From Tepidisphaeraceae bacterium (GTDB taxonomy: Bacteria > Planctomycetota > Phycisphaerae > Tepidisphaerales > Tepidisphaeraceae): a stretch of 64,000 nt of DNA. The stretch covers positions 607,122-671,121 of the forward strand of contig DASYHQ010000018.1 of the NCBI GenBank assembly GCA_035998445.1, written 5' to 3'. The notes under the pieces are model-generated. The model was given only the letters and a program-made list of their open reading frames with translations. It ran no database searches and was not told the origin of the DNA. Below are positions 52,227 to 61,205 of this stretch, piece after piece; position 1 is the first letter of the stretch; every line of letters begins with the position of its first letter. The position numbers and the translations under genes are program-made.

Positions 52227-52344
52227 CCCCTCTCCCGGTACGCCGGGGGAGGGTTGGGGTGGGGGCTCTTCGTCCTGCGCTGGACTCATCGCCATCCAAC
52301 GAAGACCCCCACCTAACCTCCCCCGGAGTACCGGGAGAGGGACC
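52227..52344. repeat. Family B inverted repeat
   Basis: Arms CCCCTCTCCCGGTACGCCGG and CCCCGGAGTACCGGGAGAGG, with GGTTGGGGTGGGGG and CCCCCACCTAACC paired internally. It lies just after the metG stop, upstream of the MATE leader on the same strand. Confidence 0.85.
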
Positions 52345-52355
52345 AGAGTGATCGC

Positions 52356-53912
52356 TTAAGCCTCTTTGTCCTTCTCGATCTTCGGAAACAACGGCTGCCC
52401 CTCGCCAATCACATGGCCCACCGACGGCTCGCGGCTCATCAGGCTGTCAAAGGTCTGCCCCTCCAGAATCGCGTTCAATTGGAACAGGCCCTCGGTCGCC
52501 TTGTTCGGCAGGATGGGCAGCAGGCCGATCAATGCCTTGCGAATGGCCCGGGCCGACAGGTGCAGCACCGTGTCGAGGCGGTCGCTCTTGGTCGGATCCT
52601 TGGCCAGTTTGAACGGCTCGGTGGCGTCGATGTAGCCGTTCGTGGCGCGGGCCAACTCCACCGGCAGCATCGCCGCGGCCTGCAGGTCCAGACGCGCGTA
52701 AGCGGCCTTCAGTTCGTCGGCAAACGCGTCCGTCTTTGCGATCAATTGGCGGTCCAGATCATCCAGCGGTTCAACGCACGCCGGAATCGCTCGGGCGCGA
52801 TATCGGCCGATCATCTTCACCGTGCGGTTCAGGCAATTGCCCACCACGTTCGCCAACTCGTTGAACGACTTTTCCAACTCGACATCGCTCCACTCCAGGT
52901 CGCTGCCGAACGGCGCGGCCCGCAGCAGGTGATAGCGGATGGCGTCGAACGTGTACTTGGACGCGTAGTCGCGGATCTCGGGCATTGTGGTGATGCCCCC
53001 GGTCGACTTGCCCGCCTTCTTCCCGCCGCGCACCCACCAGCCGTGGGCGGCCACGGTCATGGGCAGCGGCAAATCGAGGCTCATCAGCATCGCAGGCCAG
53101 TAGACCGTGTGGAACCAGAGGATGTCCTTGCCGATCACGTGCGTGCCGGGCCAGAACTTCTTGAACAGCGACGCATCGTCGCGCTCGGGCGGATACCCGA
53201 GCGCGGTGATGTAGTTCGTCAGCGCGTCGATCCAAACGTAAATAACGTGGGCCGGATCGTTGGGCATCGGGATGCCCCACTTCAGCGTCGCCCGGCTGAT
53301 CGACAGATCGTCCACGCCCGCGCGCAGCTTGCTCAGCACCTCGTTGCGACGGGTTTCCGGCACGATGAAGTGCGGGTGCTGCTCGATGTAACCGATCAGC
53401 TTCGGCACGTACTTCGACAGCTTGAAGAAGTACGTCGGCTCCGAATACCGCACCAGCGGCTTGCCACTGATGGCCGACTTGAACTCGGCCAGCTTGGCCT
53501 CGGTCTCGGTGACGAACTGCTCCTGCCCTTCGTCGTACCAGCCCTCATAGCCACCGAGGTAAATGTCGCCACTATCGAGCATGCGCTGCACGATCTTCGT
53601 GACGGCTTCTTTATGGCGCGGCTCGGTCGTGCGGATGAAGTCGTCGTTGCTGATCTCCAGCTCGCGCCAGACGTCCTTGAAGATGTCCGAGTACTTGTCC
53701 GCCAGCGCCTGCGGCTCGGCGTTCGCCTCGGCCGCGGCCTTGGCCATCTTGGTGCCGTGCTCATCGGTGCCGGTGAGGAAGTAGGTGTCGTCGCCCAGCA
53801 GGCGGTGATATCGCGCCAGCACGTCGCAGATGACGGTCGTGTACACGCTGCCCAGGTGCGGCTCGCCGTTGGGGTAATAGATCGGCGTGGTGATGTAAAA
53901 GCGGTCGGCCAT
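52356..53912 (-). CDS. metG: Methionyl-tRNA synthetase with altered KMSKS loop
   Basis: A 518-residue class I synthetase. The HIGH counterpart is HLGS at residues 19-22 (PNGEPHLGSVY), followed by FLTGTDEHGTKM, YFFKLSKY, YVWIDALTNY and GKDILWFHTVYWPAML. The KMSKS loop reads KAGKS at residues 299-303 (53004-53018), keeping the second lysine but losing Met and first Ser. No knuckle zinc cysteines and no C-terminal tRNA-binding (EMAP/Trbp111) domain are seen, so it is the short, zinc-free type. It charges initiator and elongator tRNA-Met. Confidence 0.95.
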   Translation of the reverse strand: MADRFYITTPIYYPNGEPHLGSVYTTVICDVLARYHRLLGDDTYFLTGTDEHGTKMAKAAAEANAEPQALADKYSDIFKDVWRELEISNDDFIRTTEPRHKEAVTKIVQRMLDSGDIYLGGYEGWYDEGQEQFVTETEAKLAEFKSAISGKPLVRYSEPTYFFKLSKYVPKLIGYIEQHPHFIVPETRRNEVLSKLRAGVDDLSISRATLKWGIPMPNDPAHVIYVWIDALTNYITALGYPPERDDASLFKKFWPGTHVIGKDILWFHTVYWPAMLMSLDLPLPMTVAAHGWWVRGGKKAGKSTGGITTMPEIRDYASKYTFDAIRYHLLRAAPFGSDLEWSDVELEKSFNELANVVGNCLNRTVKMIGRYRARAIPACVEPLDDLDRQLIAKTDAFADELKAAYARLDLQAAAMLPVELARATNGYIDATEPFKLAKDPTKSDRLDTVLHLSARAIRKALIGLLPILPNKATEGLFQLNAILEGQTFDSLMSREPSVGHVIGEGQPLFPKIEKDKEA

Positions 53913-53990
53913 AGTCGGGCGATCATAAGCGAGGATGGCGGACCGAGGATAGAGCCTCGCCGGCCGGCGGTTCGAGTATCATGGGTTGCG

Positions 53991-54293
53991 ATGGTGCCCC
54001 AACTCACCTGTCACCTCTGCGGCGTCGCGATCAAGCCCGGGGCGCACTACGTCGTGCGCATCGACGTCTTCGCCGACGCGGAAATGCCGATCGTGGACAT
54101 CGACGGATTGGCTGATGCAGACATGGCCAAACAGATGCAGTCGCTGCTGGACCAGATGAAGGGCATGACCGCCGACGAACTGCAGGACGACGTGCACCGG
54201 CGGTTCGAGTACCGATTGTGCCATGCCTGCCAGCGGCGGGTGCTTGCCAACCCGCTGGGCACGCCGCGCCTGCGCCGGGAGGGGGAGAATTAG
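53991..54293 (+). CDS. Small protein with split zinc-binding cysteines
   Basis: A 100-residue protein from ATG 53991. CHLCG near the N-terminus and CHACQRR near residue 78 can form one zinc site, joined by an acidic, helical middle (LADADMAKQMQSLLDQMKGM). It is divergent from metG with only 78 bp between starts, so the promoters face each other. I do not recognise the family. Confidence 0.72.
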   Translation: MVPQLTCHLCGVAIKPGAHYVVRIDVFADAEMPIVDIDGLADADMAKQMQSLLDQMKGMTADELQDDVHRRFEYRLCHACQRRVLANPLGTPRLRREGEN

Positions 54294-54299
54294 TTTGGT

Positions 54300-54416
54300 C
54301 CCCTCTCCCGGTACGCCGGGAGAGGGTTAGGGTGAGGGTGATTTAGTACTGCTGGCGACTCTCGTCGTTCGAAATGCACCCTCACCTAGCCTCTCCCGGA
54401 GTACCGGGAGAGGGAC
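54300..54416. repeat. Family B inverted repeat
   Basis: Arms CCCCTCTCCCGGTACGCCGG and CCTCTCCCGGAGTACCGGGA with inner GGTGAGGGTGATTTA-like pairing to CACCCTCACCTA. It starts 7 bp after the stop of the small zinc protein and ends 12 bp before the aldo-keto reductase stop, so it fills the convergent gap and could terminate both. Confidence 0.85.
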
Positions 54417-54428
54417 CGGAGCGCGTCC

Positions 54429-55439
54429 TCACGCGTTCAGCACCTTCGACACGTCATCGAACGCCTTGCGCACGTCCAACTGCTCCGCGGCCGTCAGTTC
54501 GAAGTCCATCGCGCCAGCGTTATGCTTGGCCTGCTCGGCATTTCGCGCGCCCACCAGGGCGGCGGTAATGCCGGGCTCGTTGATCGTCCAGTTGATGACG
54601 ACCTGCGCCAAGCTCGCCTTGTGCGCCTCGGCGATCGGCTGAATCTTCGCCAGCGCCGCCTGCACGCGCTGGCGGTTCTCTGGCGTGAAGTACTTGTGCT
54701 TGGCGCGGTGGTCGCCTTCGGGGAAGACGCGGTCGGGGCCCACCTTGCCGGTCAGCAGGCCGCGTTCCATCGGGGAATAGACGATCAACCCGATCTCTTC
54801 CTTCCGGCAGAACGGCAAAATCTCCGGCTCGATCTTCCGCTGAATCAGCGAGTAAGGCGGCTGCAGGCTGGCCAGCGGCGCGACGGCCTTGGCGCGCTTC
54901 ATCAGGTCGACGTCGTAGTTGCTCACGCCGATCGCGCGAATCTTGCCGGCGTCCTTCAGCTTCACCATGGCCGCCATCGAATCCTCGACGGCCGTCGTGC
55001 TGTCGGGCCAGTGGATCTGGTAGATGTCGATGACGTCGGTTTGCAATCGCTTCAGCGACTGCTCGCACTCGTAGGCGATGCTGTCGGGCTTGCTGTTCTT
55101 GCGGACCGTGACGTCCTTGCCATTGTTGTCCTTGTTCTGCCACGGGTCGGAGCCTTGATCACCGCTGGCCGGGCTGTCCCAGCGCATGCCGCACTTGGTC
55201 GCGAGGACGACCTTGCTGCGTTGCCCGGCGATCGCCTTGGCGACCAGTTCTTCGCTAAAGCCCATGCCATAGATTGCCGCGCTATCGATGGTGGTCACAC
55301 CGTGGTCGATGCTGGCCTGGATGGCTTTGATCGACTCCTCCACGTCGGTGCCGCCCCACATCCACCCGCCGATCGCCCAAGCGCCGAAGATGACAGGAGA
55401 AACGTAGACGTCGCTGGTTCCAAGTTGTCGCGCGTTCAT
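54429..55439 (-). CDS. Aldo/keto reductase
   Basis: About 336 residues from ATG 55439; a few extra upstream codons are unlikely. The NADPH-dependent AKR barrel shows TTIDSAAIYGMGFSEELVAK (catalytic Asp and Tyr), VVLATKCG (catalytic Lys), VIDIYQIHWPD (catalytic His) and the late cofactor segment LVGARNAEQAKHNAGA. It reduces aldehydes or ketones. The substrate is not indicated, although sugar-handling dehydrogenases lie nearby. Confidence 0.93.
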   Translation of the reverse strand: MNARQLGTSDVYVSPVIFGAWAIGGWMWGGTDVEESIKAIQASIDHGVTTIDSAAIYGMGFSEELVAKAIAGQRSKVVLATKCGMRWDSPASGDQGSDPWQNKDNNGKDVTVRKNSKPDSIAYECEQSLKRLQTDVIDIYQIHWPDSTTAVEDSMAAMVKLKDAGKIRAIGVSNYDVDLMKRAKAVAPLASLQPPYSLIQRKIEPEILPFCRKEEIGLIVYSPMERGLLTGKVGPDRVFPEGDHRAKHKYFTPENRQRVQAALAKIQPIAEAHKASLAQVVINWTINEPGITAALVGARNAEQAKHNAGAMDFELTAAEQLDVRKAFDDVSKVLNA

Positions 55440-55619
55440 GACTGGGGGCTCCGTAAAAGACGCGGGCAATGTAGCGGAGCGCTACCCGTTGCGACAACAG
55501 GTGGATTCGTCGGCGGCGGATTGCCGAAAGTGGGCCGCCGGTGGCACAGTCCGGCACGTTGAAATTCCCGCCGGTTCGACTACCGTTTCGGCCTTTGAAA
55601 CTGAAAGGCGCAGACGCAG

Positions 55620-56693
55620 ATGGCGGACAAGCTGAAACTGGGCGTGGTGGGCATTGGTGGCATTTTCAATGGCTGTCATGCCAAGCCGTGGCTGGAACAT
55701 CCCGAGGTCGAGATCGTCGCGGTCTGCGACGTGGTGCGAGAGAAGGCCGAGAAGTTCGCCGGCGCGCATGGCATCAAGCACATCTACACCGATTACCGGC
55801 AGATGCTGGCCGAGGTGCAGCTGGACGCGGTCGACATCTGCACGTCGAACCTGTTCCACTCGGAAATCGCGATCGCGGCATTGGATAAGGGCCTGCACGC
55901 GTTCACCGAGAAGCCCGACGCCGTCAGCCCGGCCGAAGCGCAAAAGATGGCCGACGCGGCCAAGCGTTCGGGCAAGGTGCTGATGGCGATGCGGAACAAC
56001 CGCTTTACGCCCAACGCGCAGTTTTTGAAGAAGTACATCGCCGCCGGGCATATGGGCGACATCTACACCGGCCGCTGCGGTTGGATTCGCCGCCGGGGCA
56101 TTCCGGGCAAGGGTGGGTGGTTCACGACGAAGGAACTATCGGGTGGCGGCCCGCTGATTGACCTTGGCGTTCACATGCTGGACGTGGCGATCTGGCTCAT
56201 GGGCAACCCCAGCCCCGTCGCCGTCGTGGGCGCCACCTACCGCAAGTTCGCCGAGGGCAGCGATACGTCCGACTCGGTCCACTCCAGCTTCGGTGAAGCC
56301 AAGACCGGCGGCACGTTCGACGTGGAGGACCTCGCCAGCGGGTTCATCCGCTTCGACAATGGCGCGTCGTTGCAGATCGAGTTCTCGTGGGCCAGCAACA
56401 TCGAGCAGGAAGTGAACTTCGTCGAACTGCGCGGCAGCAAGGCCGGCTTCAACCTCAGCAACTCGCACGGCACGCTGAAGATCTTCACCGAGATCGAAGG
56501 CGCGTTGGCGGACGTGACACCGAAGCCCACGCTGGCTGGCCCGCACCAGCACGGCGCGAATCTGCATCACTTTATCGACGTGATCAGGGGCCGCGCCGAG
56601 CCAACCACCCGGCCGGAACATGGGGTGGAGATGATCAAGATCCTCAGCGCTATTTATGAGTCGGCACAGACGGGGGCTGAGGTGAAGCTGTAG
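55620..56693 (+). CDS. Gfo/Idh/MocA-family oxidoreductase
   Basis: A 357-residue NAD(P)-dependent enzyme. The Rossmann motif is GVVGIGGIFNGCHAKP, then VDICTSNLFHSEIAIAALD and HAFTEKPDAVSPAEAQKM with the catalytic EKP. The second domain has GGGPLIDLGVHMLDVAIWLM, where the DxGxHxxD residues bind the substrate. It is divergent from the aldo-keto reductase gene, with 180 bp between starts. A sugar or inositol substrate is likely. It differs clearly from the paralogue at 37536-38627. Confidence 0.94.
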   Translation: MADKLKLGVVGIGGIFNGCHAKPWLEHPEVEIVAVCDVVREKAEKFAGAHGIKHIYTDYRQMLAEVQLDAVDICTSNLFHSEIAIAALDKGLHAFTEKPDAVSPAEAQKMADAAKRSGKVLMAMRNNRFTPNAQFLKKYIAAGHMGDIYTGRCGWIRRRGIPGKGGWFTTKELSGGGPLIDLGVHMLDVAIWLMGNPSPVAVVGATYRKFAEGSDTSDSVHSSFGEAKTGGTFDVEDLASGFIRFDNGASLQIEFSWASNIEQEVNFVELRGSKAGFNLSNSHGTLKIFTEIEGALADVTPKPTLAGPHQHGANLHHFIDVIRGRAEPTTRPEHGVEMIKILSAIYESAQTGAEVKL

Positions 56694-56746
56694 GAAGGCG
56701 CGCCAAGAGGTTGTATAGGGCAGTTCGCTGAGCGGCCACGCAGAAT

Positions 56747-56849
56747 GTCATCCCGAGCGGAGCCTAAGGCGACGGGAGGGATCTCGAATGACGAGCGATT
56801 CACGCCCGTGGGAGATCCCTCAGGTCGCCAAGGCTCCCGTCGGGATGAC
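56747..56849. repeat. Family C inverted repeat
   Basis: GTCATCCCGAGCGGAGCCTA and AAGGCTCCCGTCGGGATGAC arms with inner GGGATCTC and GAGATCCC. It is followed at about 56890-56955 by short repeats of CATTGGTCATT and TCGTCATTC just before the next gene. Confidence 0.87.
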
Positions 56850-56960
56850 AATTGGCGCGACAGCCGTAGCGGGGGACGCGTCCCTTTCGGCATTGGTCAT
56901 TTGGGCATTGGTCATTCATTGGTCATTCGGGTTTCGTCATTCGTCATTCATTCACCCCCC

Positions 56961-57533
56961 ATGCCCACCTTCGTCTCCCGTGCCGGCCTGAAGCTTGAAC
57001 ACGCCCTGGCGACGTTCGGCATGGATGTAACAGGCCTGACCTGCGCCGACCTCGGCTGCAACGCGGGCGGGTTCACCGATTGCCTGCTGCAACGCGGCGC
57101 CGCCAGGGTGTACGCGGTGGATACCGGATACGGCGTGCTGGACTGGAAGTTGCGGAAGGACCCGCGCGTGGTGGTGATGGAACGCACGAACGCGATGCAC
57201 GTCATCCTGCCAGAACCGGTGGCGTTCGTCTGCATCGACGTCGCCTGGACGCGGCAACGGAACATTCTGCCGGCGGCCCATCGGTTGCTAGCACCAACGG
57301 GAGAGATCGTGACGCTGCTGAAGCCGCACTACGAATCGCCGCCGGCGATCCTGAGAAACGGGATATTACCGGAAGACAAGCTCGACGAAGTGCTTGCGAG
57401 CGTCTACCCCACCATGGAGGCGGCCGGGTTCGAGGTGGTGGAAACCGTGCAATCGCCGATTAAGGGGGCCAAGGGAAACACCGAAGTTCTATGTAGGCTG
57501 CGCATGCGGCCTCAGGACGCGACCGACCGTTGA
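56961..57533 (+). CDS. TlyA-like rRNA methyltransferase lacking the S4 domain
   Basis: A 190-residue FtsJ-fold SAM-dependent methyltransferase from ATG 56961. VSRAGLKLEHALATF, ADLGCNAGGFTDCLLQRGAA, YAVDTGYGVLDWKLR, VMERTNAM and IDVAW match the core of TlyA (2'-O-methylation of 16S and 23S rRNA). TlyA normally starts with an S4 RNA-binding domain of about 60 residues. Here there is none, and the preceding bases hold a repeat. It may bind RNA without S4 or be a truncated form. An upstream in-frame extension reads through the repeat and is rejected. Confidence 0.85.
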   Translation: MPTFVSRAGLKLEHALATFGMDVTGLTCADLGCNAGGFTDCLLQRGAARVYAVDTGYGVLDWKLRKDPRVVVMERTNAMHVILPEPVAFVCIDVAWTRQRNILPAAHRLLAPTGEIVTLLKPHYESPPAILRNGILPEDKLDEVLASVYPTMEAAGFEVVETVQSPIKGAKGNTEVLCRLRMRPQDATDR

Positions 57534-57591
57534 TCGTGGCTATACTTGTGTCGGGTAGCCGCGGGACGAGGTTTGCAGTACTAGGAAGAAT

Positions 57592-58728
57592 ATGTCGTCA
57601 GGACGCATCAGGATCGCGATCGCCGGGGTGGGGAATTGCGCCAGTTCGCTGGTGCAGGGGTTGGCCTTTTACGCGCATTGCCGGGCGATCGGTCGCGAGC
57701 CGGTCGGGTTGATGCACGTCGAACTGGGTGGCTATCGCGTGGAGGACATTGAGGTCGTCGCCGCGTTCGACATCGACCGCCGCAAGGTCGGCCGGCCACT
57801 GGAAGAGGCCGTCTTCGCGCTGCCGAACAACACGAAGATTTTCTGCCATGACATGCCCAGCAGCGGCGTAACCGTGCAGATGGGCGACGTGCTCGACGGC
57901 GCCGCGCCGCACATGCTGAACTACCCGGTCCACCAGCGGTTCGACGTCGCGACCGACCCGCCGGCCAACATCGCCAAGGTGCTGCACGAGTCGGGCGCCG
58001 ATTTGCTTGTGAACTACATGCCGGTCGGTTCGCAGCAGGCGACCGAGCGATACGCCAAGGCTTGTCTGGAGGCCGGCGTCGGCTTCGTCAACTGCGTGCC
58101 CTGCTTCGTCGTCTCCGATGGCGTTTGGGCCAACAAGTTCCGCGACGCAGGCCTGCCCTGCGTGGGGGACGACATCAAGGCGCAGGTCGGCGCGACGATT
58201 ACCCATCGCACGCTCGCCCGGATGTTCGCCGACCGCGGCGTGTCGATCGACAGCACGTATCAGCTGAACACCGCCGGCAATACCGACTTCCTGAACATGC
58301 TCAGCCGCGATCGGCTGGCGAGCAAGAAGGTCAGCAAGACCGAGGCGGTGCAGAGCCAGCTCGACGTGCCGTTGGACCCGGACCAGATCCACATCGGCCC
58401 CAGCGACTTCATCCCGTTCATGAAGGACAACAAGGTCTGCTTCCTGCGCATCGAAGGCACCGGCTTTGGCGGCGTGCCGATGCACATGGAGCTGCGCCTG
58501 AGCGTCGAGGACAGCCCCAACAGCGCCGCTGTGGTGGTCGACGCGATTCGCTGCTGTAAGCTGGCTTTGGATGCCGGCATTGCCGGCCCGATCGACGCCG
58601 CCTGCAGTTGGACGATGAAGCACCCACCCCGCCAGATGGACGACCGCGCCGCTAAGTTTGCGGTCGAGGAATTCGTGACTGAAGCGCAGTCACGCCGGCG
58701 CGAGGCAAGTTCATCGCGACAGGCGTAG
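57592..58728 (+). CDS. ino1: Myo-inositol-1-phosphate synthase
   Basis: A 378-residue enzyme of the short actinobacterial/archaeal type. Rossmann motif AIAGVGNCASSLVQG, then VNYMPVGSQQATERYAKACL, VNCVPCFV and the catalytic-lysine-rich region GDDIKAQVGATITHRTLARM and NTDFLNMLSRDRLASKKVSK. It converts glucose-6-phosphate to inositol-1-phosphate, NAD-dependent. Inositol could feed phosphatidylinositol or osmolyte synthesis, and the nearby Gfo/Idh/MocA enzyme could use inositol; both are inference. It follows the methyltransferase gene by 58 bp. Confidence 0.95.
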   Translation: MSSGRIRIAIAGVGNCASSLVQGLAFYAHCRAIGREPVGLMHVELGGYRVEDIEVVAAFDIDRRKVGRPLEEAVFALPNNTKIFCHDMPSSGVTVQMGDVLDGAAPHMLNYPVHQRFDVATDPPANIAKVLHESGADLLVNYMPVGSQQATERYAKACLEAGVGFVNCVPCFVVSDGVWANKFRDAGLPCVGDDIKAQVGATITHRTLARMFADRGVSIDSTYQLNTAGNTDFLNMLSRDRLASKKVSKTEAVQSQLDVPLDPDQIHIGPSDFIPFMKDNKVCFLRIEGTGFGGVPMHMELRLSVEDSPNSAAVVVDAIRCCKLALDAGIAGPIDAACSWTMKHPPRQMDDRAAKFAVEEFVTEAQSRRREASSSRQA

Positions 58729-58774
58729 GCGCTGTCGCCGTACCAAATAAGGATGGCGATCCAAAGGCTACGGG

Positions 58775-58880
58775 TGTCATCCCGATGGGAGGCTAGCCGA
58801 GCTGAGGGATCTCGTTCAGTCGAGTGTCTTACGCCAAGTCGAGATCCCTCCCGTCGCCTTAGGTTCCGCTCGGGAAAACA
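58775..58880. repeat. Degenerate family C inverted repeat
   Basis: GTCATCCCGATGGGAGGCTA and TTAGGTTCCGCTCGGGAAAA arms have several mismatches; inner GAGGGATCTC and GAGATCCCTC are intact. It follows the ino1 gene. Confidence 0.8.
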
Positions 58881-58970
58881 ACTGGCGCGTTCGGGCGCCG
58901 AACCTTCTCCCCGAACATTGCCCATGCCACGACCGGGCGGTCGCCGAATACTGGGCACACCGATAAAACA

Positions 58971-59015
58971 AAACTCCCGCCAGCAGCCTATTCGGGCCGC
59001 TGGCGGGAGTTTTTC
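58971..59015. terminator. Bidirectional intrinsic terminator
   Basis: AAACTCCCGCCAGC (58971-58984) pairs with GCTGGCGGGAGTTT (58999-59012), 14 bp perfect, with a 14-base loop. It is flanked by A-rich sequence on the left and TTTTTCTTG on the right, so it can end transcripts from both ino1 and the convergent TPR lipoprotein gene. Confidence 0.9.
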
Positions 59016-59050
59016 TTGATCGATGAGATATTGCGAGAGATCGCCGGCGG

Positions 59051-59749
59051 TTACTGGTTCCGGATCGTCGGTCCCGGCACCACGCCGAGCTTGCGCAACG
59101 CGTCGTTTACCTGCTGATCACCGGCGTTCAGCGTGTAGGCCTTCCGCAGCATCGCCTCTGCCTGTTGGTTCTGACCGAGCTGGGCAAGGTACAGGCCGTA
59201 TTCCTTGTGCGCCAGGAAATTCTTCGGGTCGGCGAGGGTCGCGCGGTTGTAGGCCTCCAGCGCCGCGTCGGCGTCGCCGGTAAGGCGGTGCACCTTGGCG
59301 ACGATCAGCACGTTCTGCGCGACGTCCGCCCCGCCGGCGGTCTGAGAGGTGATCTCGGCCTCGCGGTTCTCGCTCTTGGCAATCGCGTTGGCCAGCCCGT
59401 CCATGATCTTCATGCGGAACTGCTTATCCAGCCGGCCGGTGCGCGTGATGTCGATGGTGTCGAGCGACGAGCGGTACGCCTGGATTGCCTGCTGGTACGA
59501 CTTCAGCGCGCTGTAGCTCTCGCCGAGGTAGTAGAACGAGACGTAATCGCGGGGGTCCTGCCGTACGGCGTTCTGGAACGAGCCCGCGGCGTCGGTGTAC
59601 TTGCCGCTGTCGTACAGCTTGATGCCTTGCTTTCGCGCGTTGTCCGGCAGTGGACCGGCGTCGCTGTTGCAGCCACCGGCGATTAGCGTCGTACCGACCA
59701 GCACCACGGAGAAAACAAACCGAGAAAACGCCCGAATGGAAGATGTCAT
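59051..59749 (-). CDS. TPR-repeat lipoprotein
   Basis: About 232 residues from ATG 59749; a longer upstream frame is a shadow of the desaturase region. The signal peptide FVFSVVLVGTTLIAGGC has a lipobox ending in Cys. TPR motifs follow: ARKQGIKLYDSGKYTDAAGS, VSFYYLGESYSALKSYQQAI, GDADAALEAYNRATLADPKN and YGLYLAQLGQNQQAEAMLRK. It probably scaffolds protein contacts at the outer membrane or periplasm; partners are unknown. Confidence 0.9.
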   Translation of the reverse strand: MTSSIRAFSRFVFSVVLVGTTLIAGGCNSDAGPLPDNARKQGIKLYDSGKYTDAAGSFQNAVRQDPRDYVSFYYLGESYSALKSYQQAIQAYRSSLDTIDITRTGRLDKQFRMKIMDGLANAIAKSENREAEITSQTAGGADVAQNVLIVAKVHRLTGDADAALEAYNRATLADPKNFLAHKEYGLYLAQLGQNQQAEAMLRKAYTLNAGDQQVNDALRKLGVVPGPTIRNQ

Positions 59750-59886
59750 CGCCACGTCCCTGTAGCCAAAACCGACGGCCCCGCGGCCCTCCGGCATCGG
59801 CCGGCGCGAGGTGTTCCTGCTGTGCTTGATACGATAGCCGTCAAAGGCAGGTTTGCAAGAATTGCGCGGTCGTGACACCCGCCGGT

Positions 59887-60951
59887 TCAATCGACAGTGA
59901 CGGTCTGGCCCGCGGCCATGCGGGCGCGTTTCGCTTCGATCGCTTCGCGCGTCGGCACCTTCACCTTGCGCACCAGCCCGCAGATCTCCATCAGCCGGAT
60001 CATCAGGTAGGTGAAGTCGATCTGCCACCACCACAACCCGTGCCGGGCCGATGTCGGGAAGGCGTGATGGTTGTTGTGCCACCCCTCGCCCATGCCCAGC
60101 AGGCCGAAGATCGGGTTGTTCCGGCTCTCGTCATCGCCCGCAAAGGGGCGGCTGCCCCAGAAGTGGCAGACCGAGTTAATGCTCCAAGTCACGTGGTGAA
60201 CAAAGAACGTGCGAACCAGCCCGCCCCAGACGAAGCCGAGCAAGGCGCCGTGCCACGACATCGTCAGCAGCCCACCGGCAATGGCCGGAATCGCGAGACC
60301 CAGCAACACGAGCGCGGGGAAATAACGGCTGATCGTCCGCACGACCTTGTCGCGGCGAAGGTCGCCCACATATCGGCGCAAGTCGGTCGGTTGCGGGGCA
60401 AACAGCCATCCCACGTGCGAGTGCCACAGCCCCTTCATCATGCCCATAAACCCTTCACCATGCAGGTGCGGCGAGTGCGGGTCGTTCTCCTGATCGGCAT
60501 GCTGATGGTGCCGGCGGTGCATCGCGACCCACCACAAGATCGGCCCTTCGACGGCCATCGATCCCAGCACACCGAGGATGCCCGTGACCACCGGACCCGC
60601 CTCGAACGACCGATGCGTGAACAGGCGGTGGTAGCCCATCGTGATGCCGAACGCGACCATCAGGTACATGCCGAGCATGATGCCCAGGAACAGCCAATTG
60701 AAATGGCTACCCCAGAGTACTGTCATGGCCGCAATCAGCCCGAGGAACGGCAGCACGACCATCACCAGGTTGATCGCCTTGAGTGCAGGCGAGATCGCCT
60801 CGTGCGTATGACCATGTGCATGGGTGTGTGCATGGGTGTGCGACGGAGAATGGGCATGAACCGGCTCGACTACCGTTTGCGTCATCGACGTAACCACCGA
60901 AGTATCAATTGACTGTGAGATAACCGTGCCTCGTGTGCCGTCCCATCGCAC
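59887..60951 (-). CDS. Acyl-CoA/acyl-lipid delta-9-type fatty acid desaturase
   Basis: About 354 residues; ATG 60951 gives the longest form, ATG 60885 an alternative. The three histidine boxes for the di-iron centre are HRLFTH, HRRHH and HNNHH, in the spacing of stearoyl-CoA-type desaturases, with four membrane helices between. The N-terminus has a His-rich string (HAHSPSHTHAHTHAHGHTH) that could bind metal. It introduces a double bond in membrane acyl chains using O2. A dedicated electron donor is not adjacent. Confidence 0.92.
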   Translation of the reverse strand: MRWDGTRGTVISQSIDTSVVTSMTQTVVEPVHAHSPSHTHAHTHAHGHTHEAISPALKAINLVMVVLPFLGLIAAMTVLWGSHFNWLFLGIMLGMYLMVAFGITMGYHRLFTHRSFEAGPVVTGILGVLGSMAVEGPILWWVAMHRRHHQHADQENDPHSPHLHGEGFMGMMKGLWHSHVGWLFAPQPTDLRRYVGDLRRDKVVRTISRYFPALVLLGLAIPAIAGGLLTMSWHGALLGFVWGGLVRTFFVHHVTWSINSVCHFWGSRPFAGDDESRNNPIFGLLGMGEGWHNNHHAFPTSARHGLWWWQIDFTYLMIRLMEICGLVRKVKVPTREAIEAKRARMAAGQTVTVD

Positions 60952-61205
60952 ACGGCACTAAACCGCGATCCGGGCTGGCGTGAAGTTGAACTGACTGCCT
61001 ATCTTGCCCGTGGCGCACTGCCACATGCAGAGAAGTCAGCCATAGTACGACCGCCGCAGATTACCGTTCGGCACCGCGTTAAGCCACTTAGAAATAATCT
61101 CTTAACGGCCTAGCGGGCCCATCCAATTGCGAACGGATATTACGCGGTCTACCTTCGAACAGCAATCGACCACCACGCGGTACGGCTTACCCATCTTCCG
61201 CTTAA
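60952..61205. other. 254-bp gene-free region
   Basis: It lies between the methyltransferase stop and the desaturase start, both on the minus strand, and should contain the desaturase promoter. AT-rich stretches such as TTAGAAATAATCTCTTAACG occur at about 61087-61106. No RNA or repeat is clearly visible. Confidence 0.4.
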
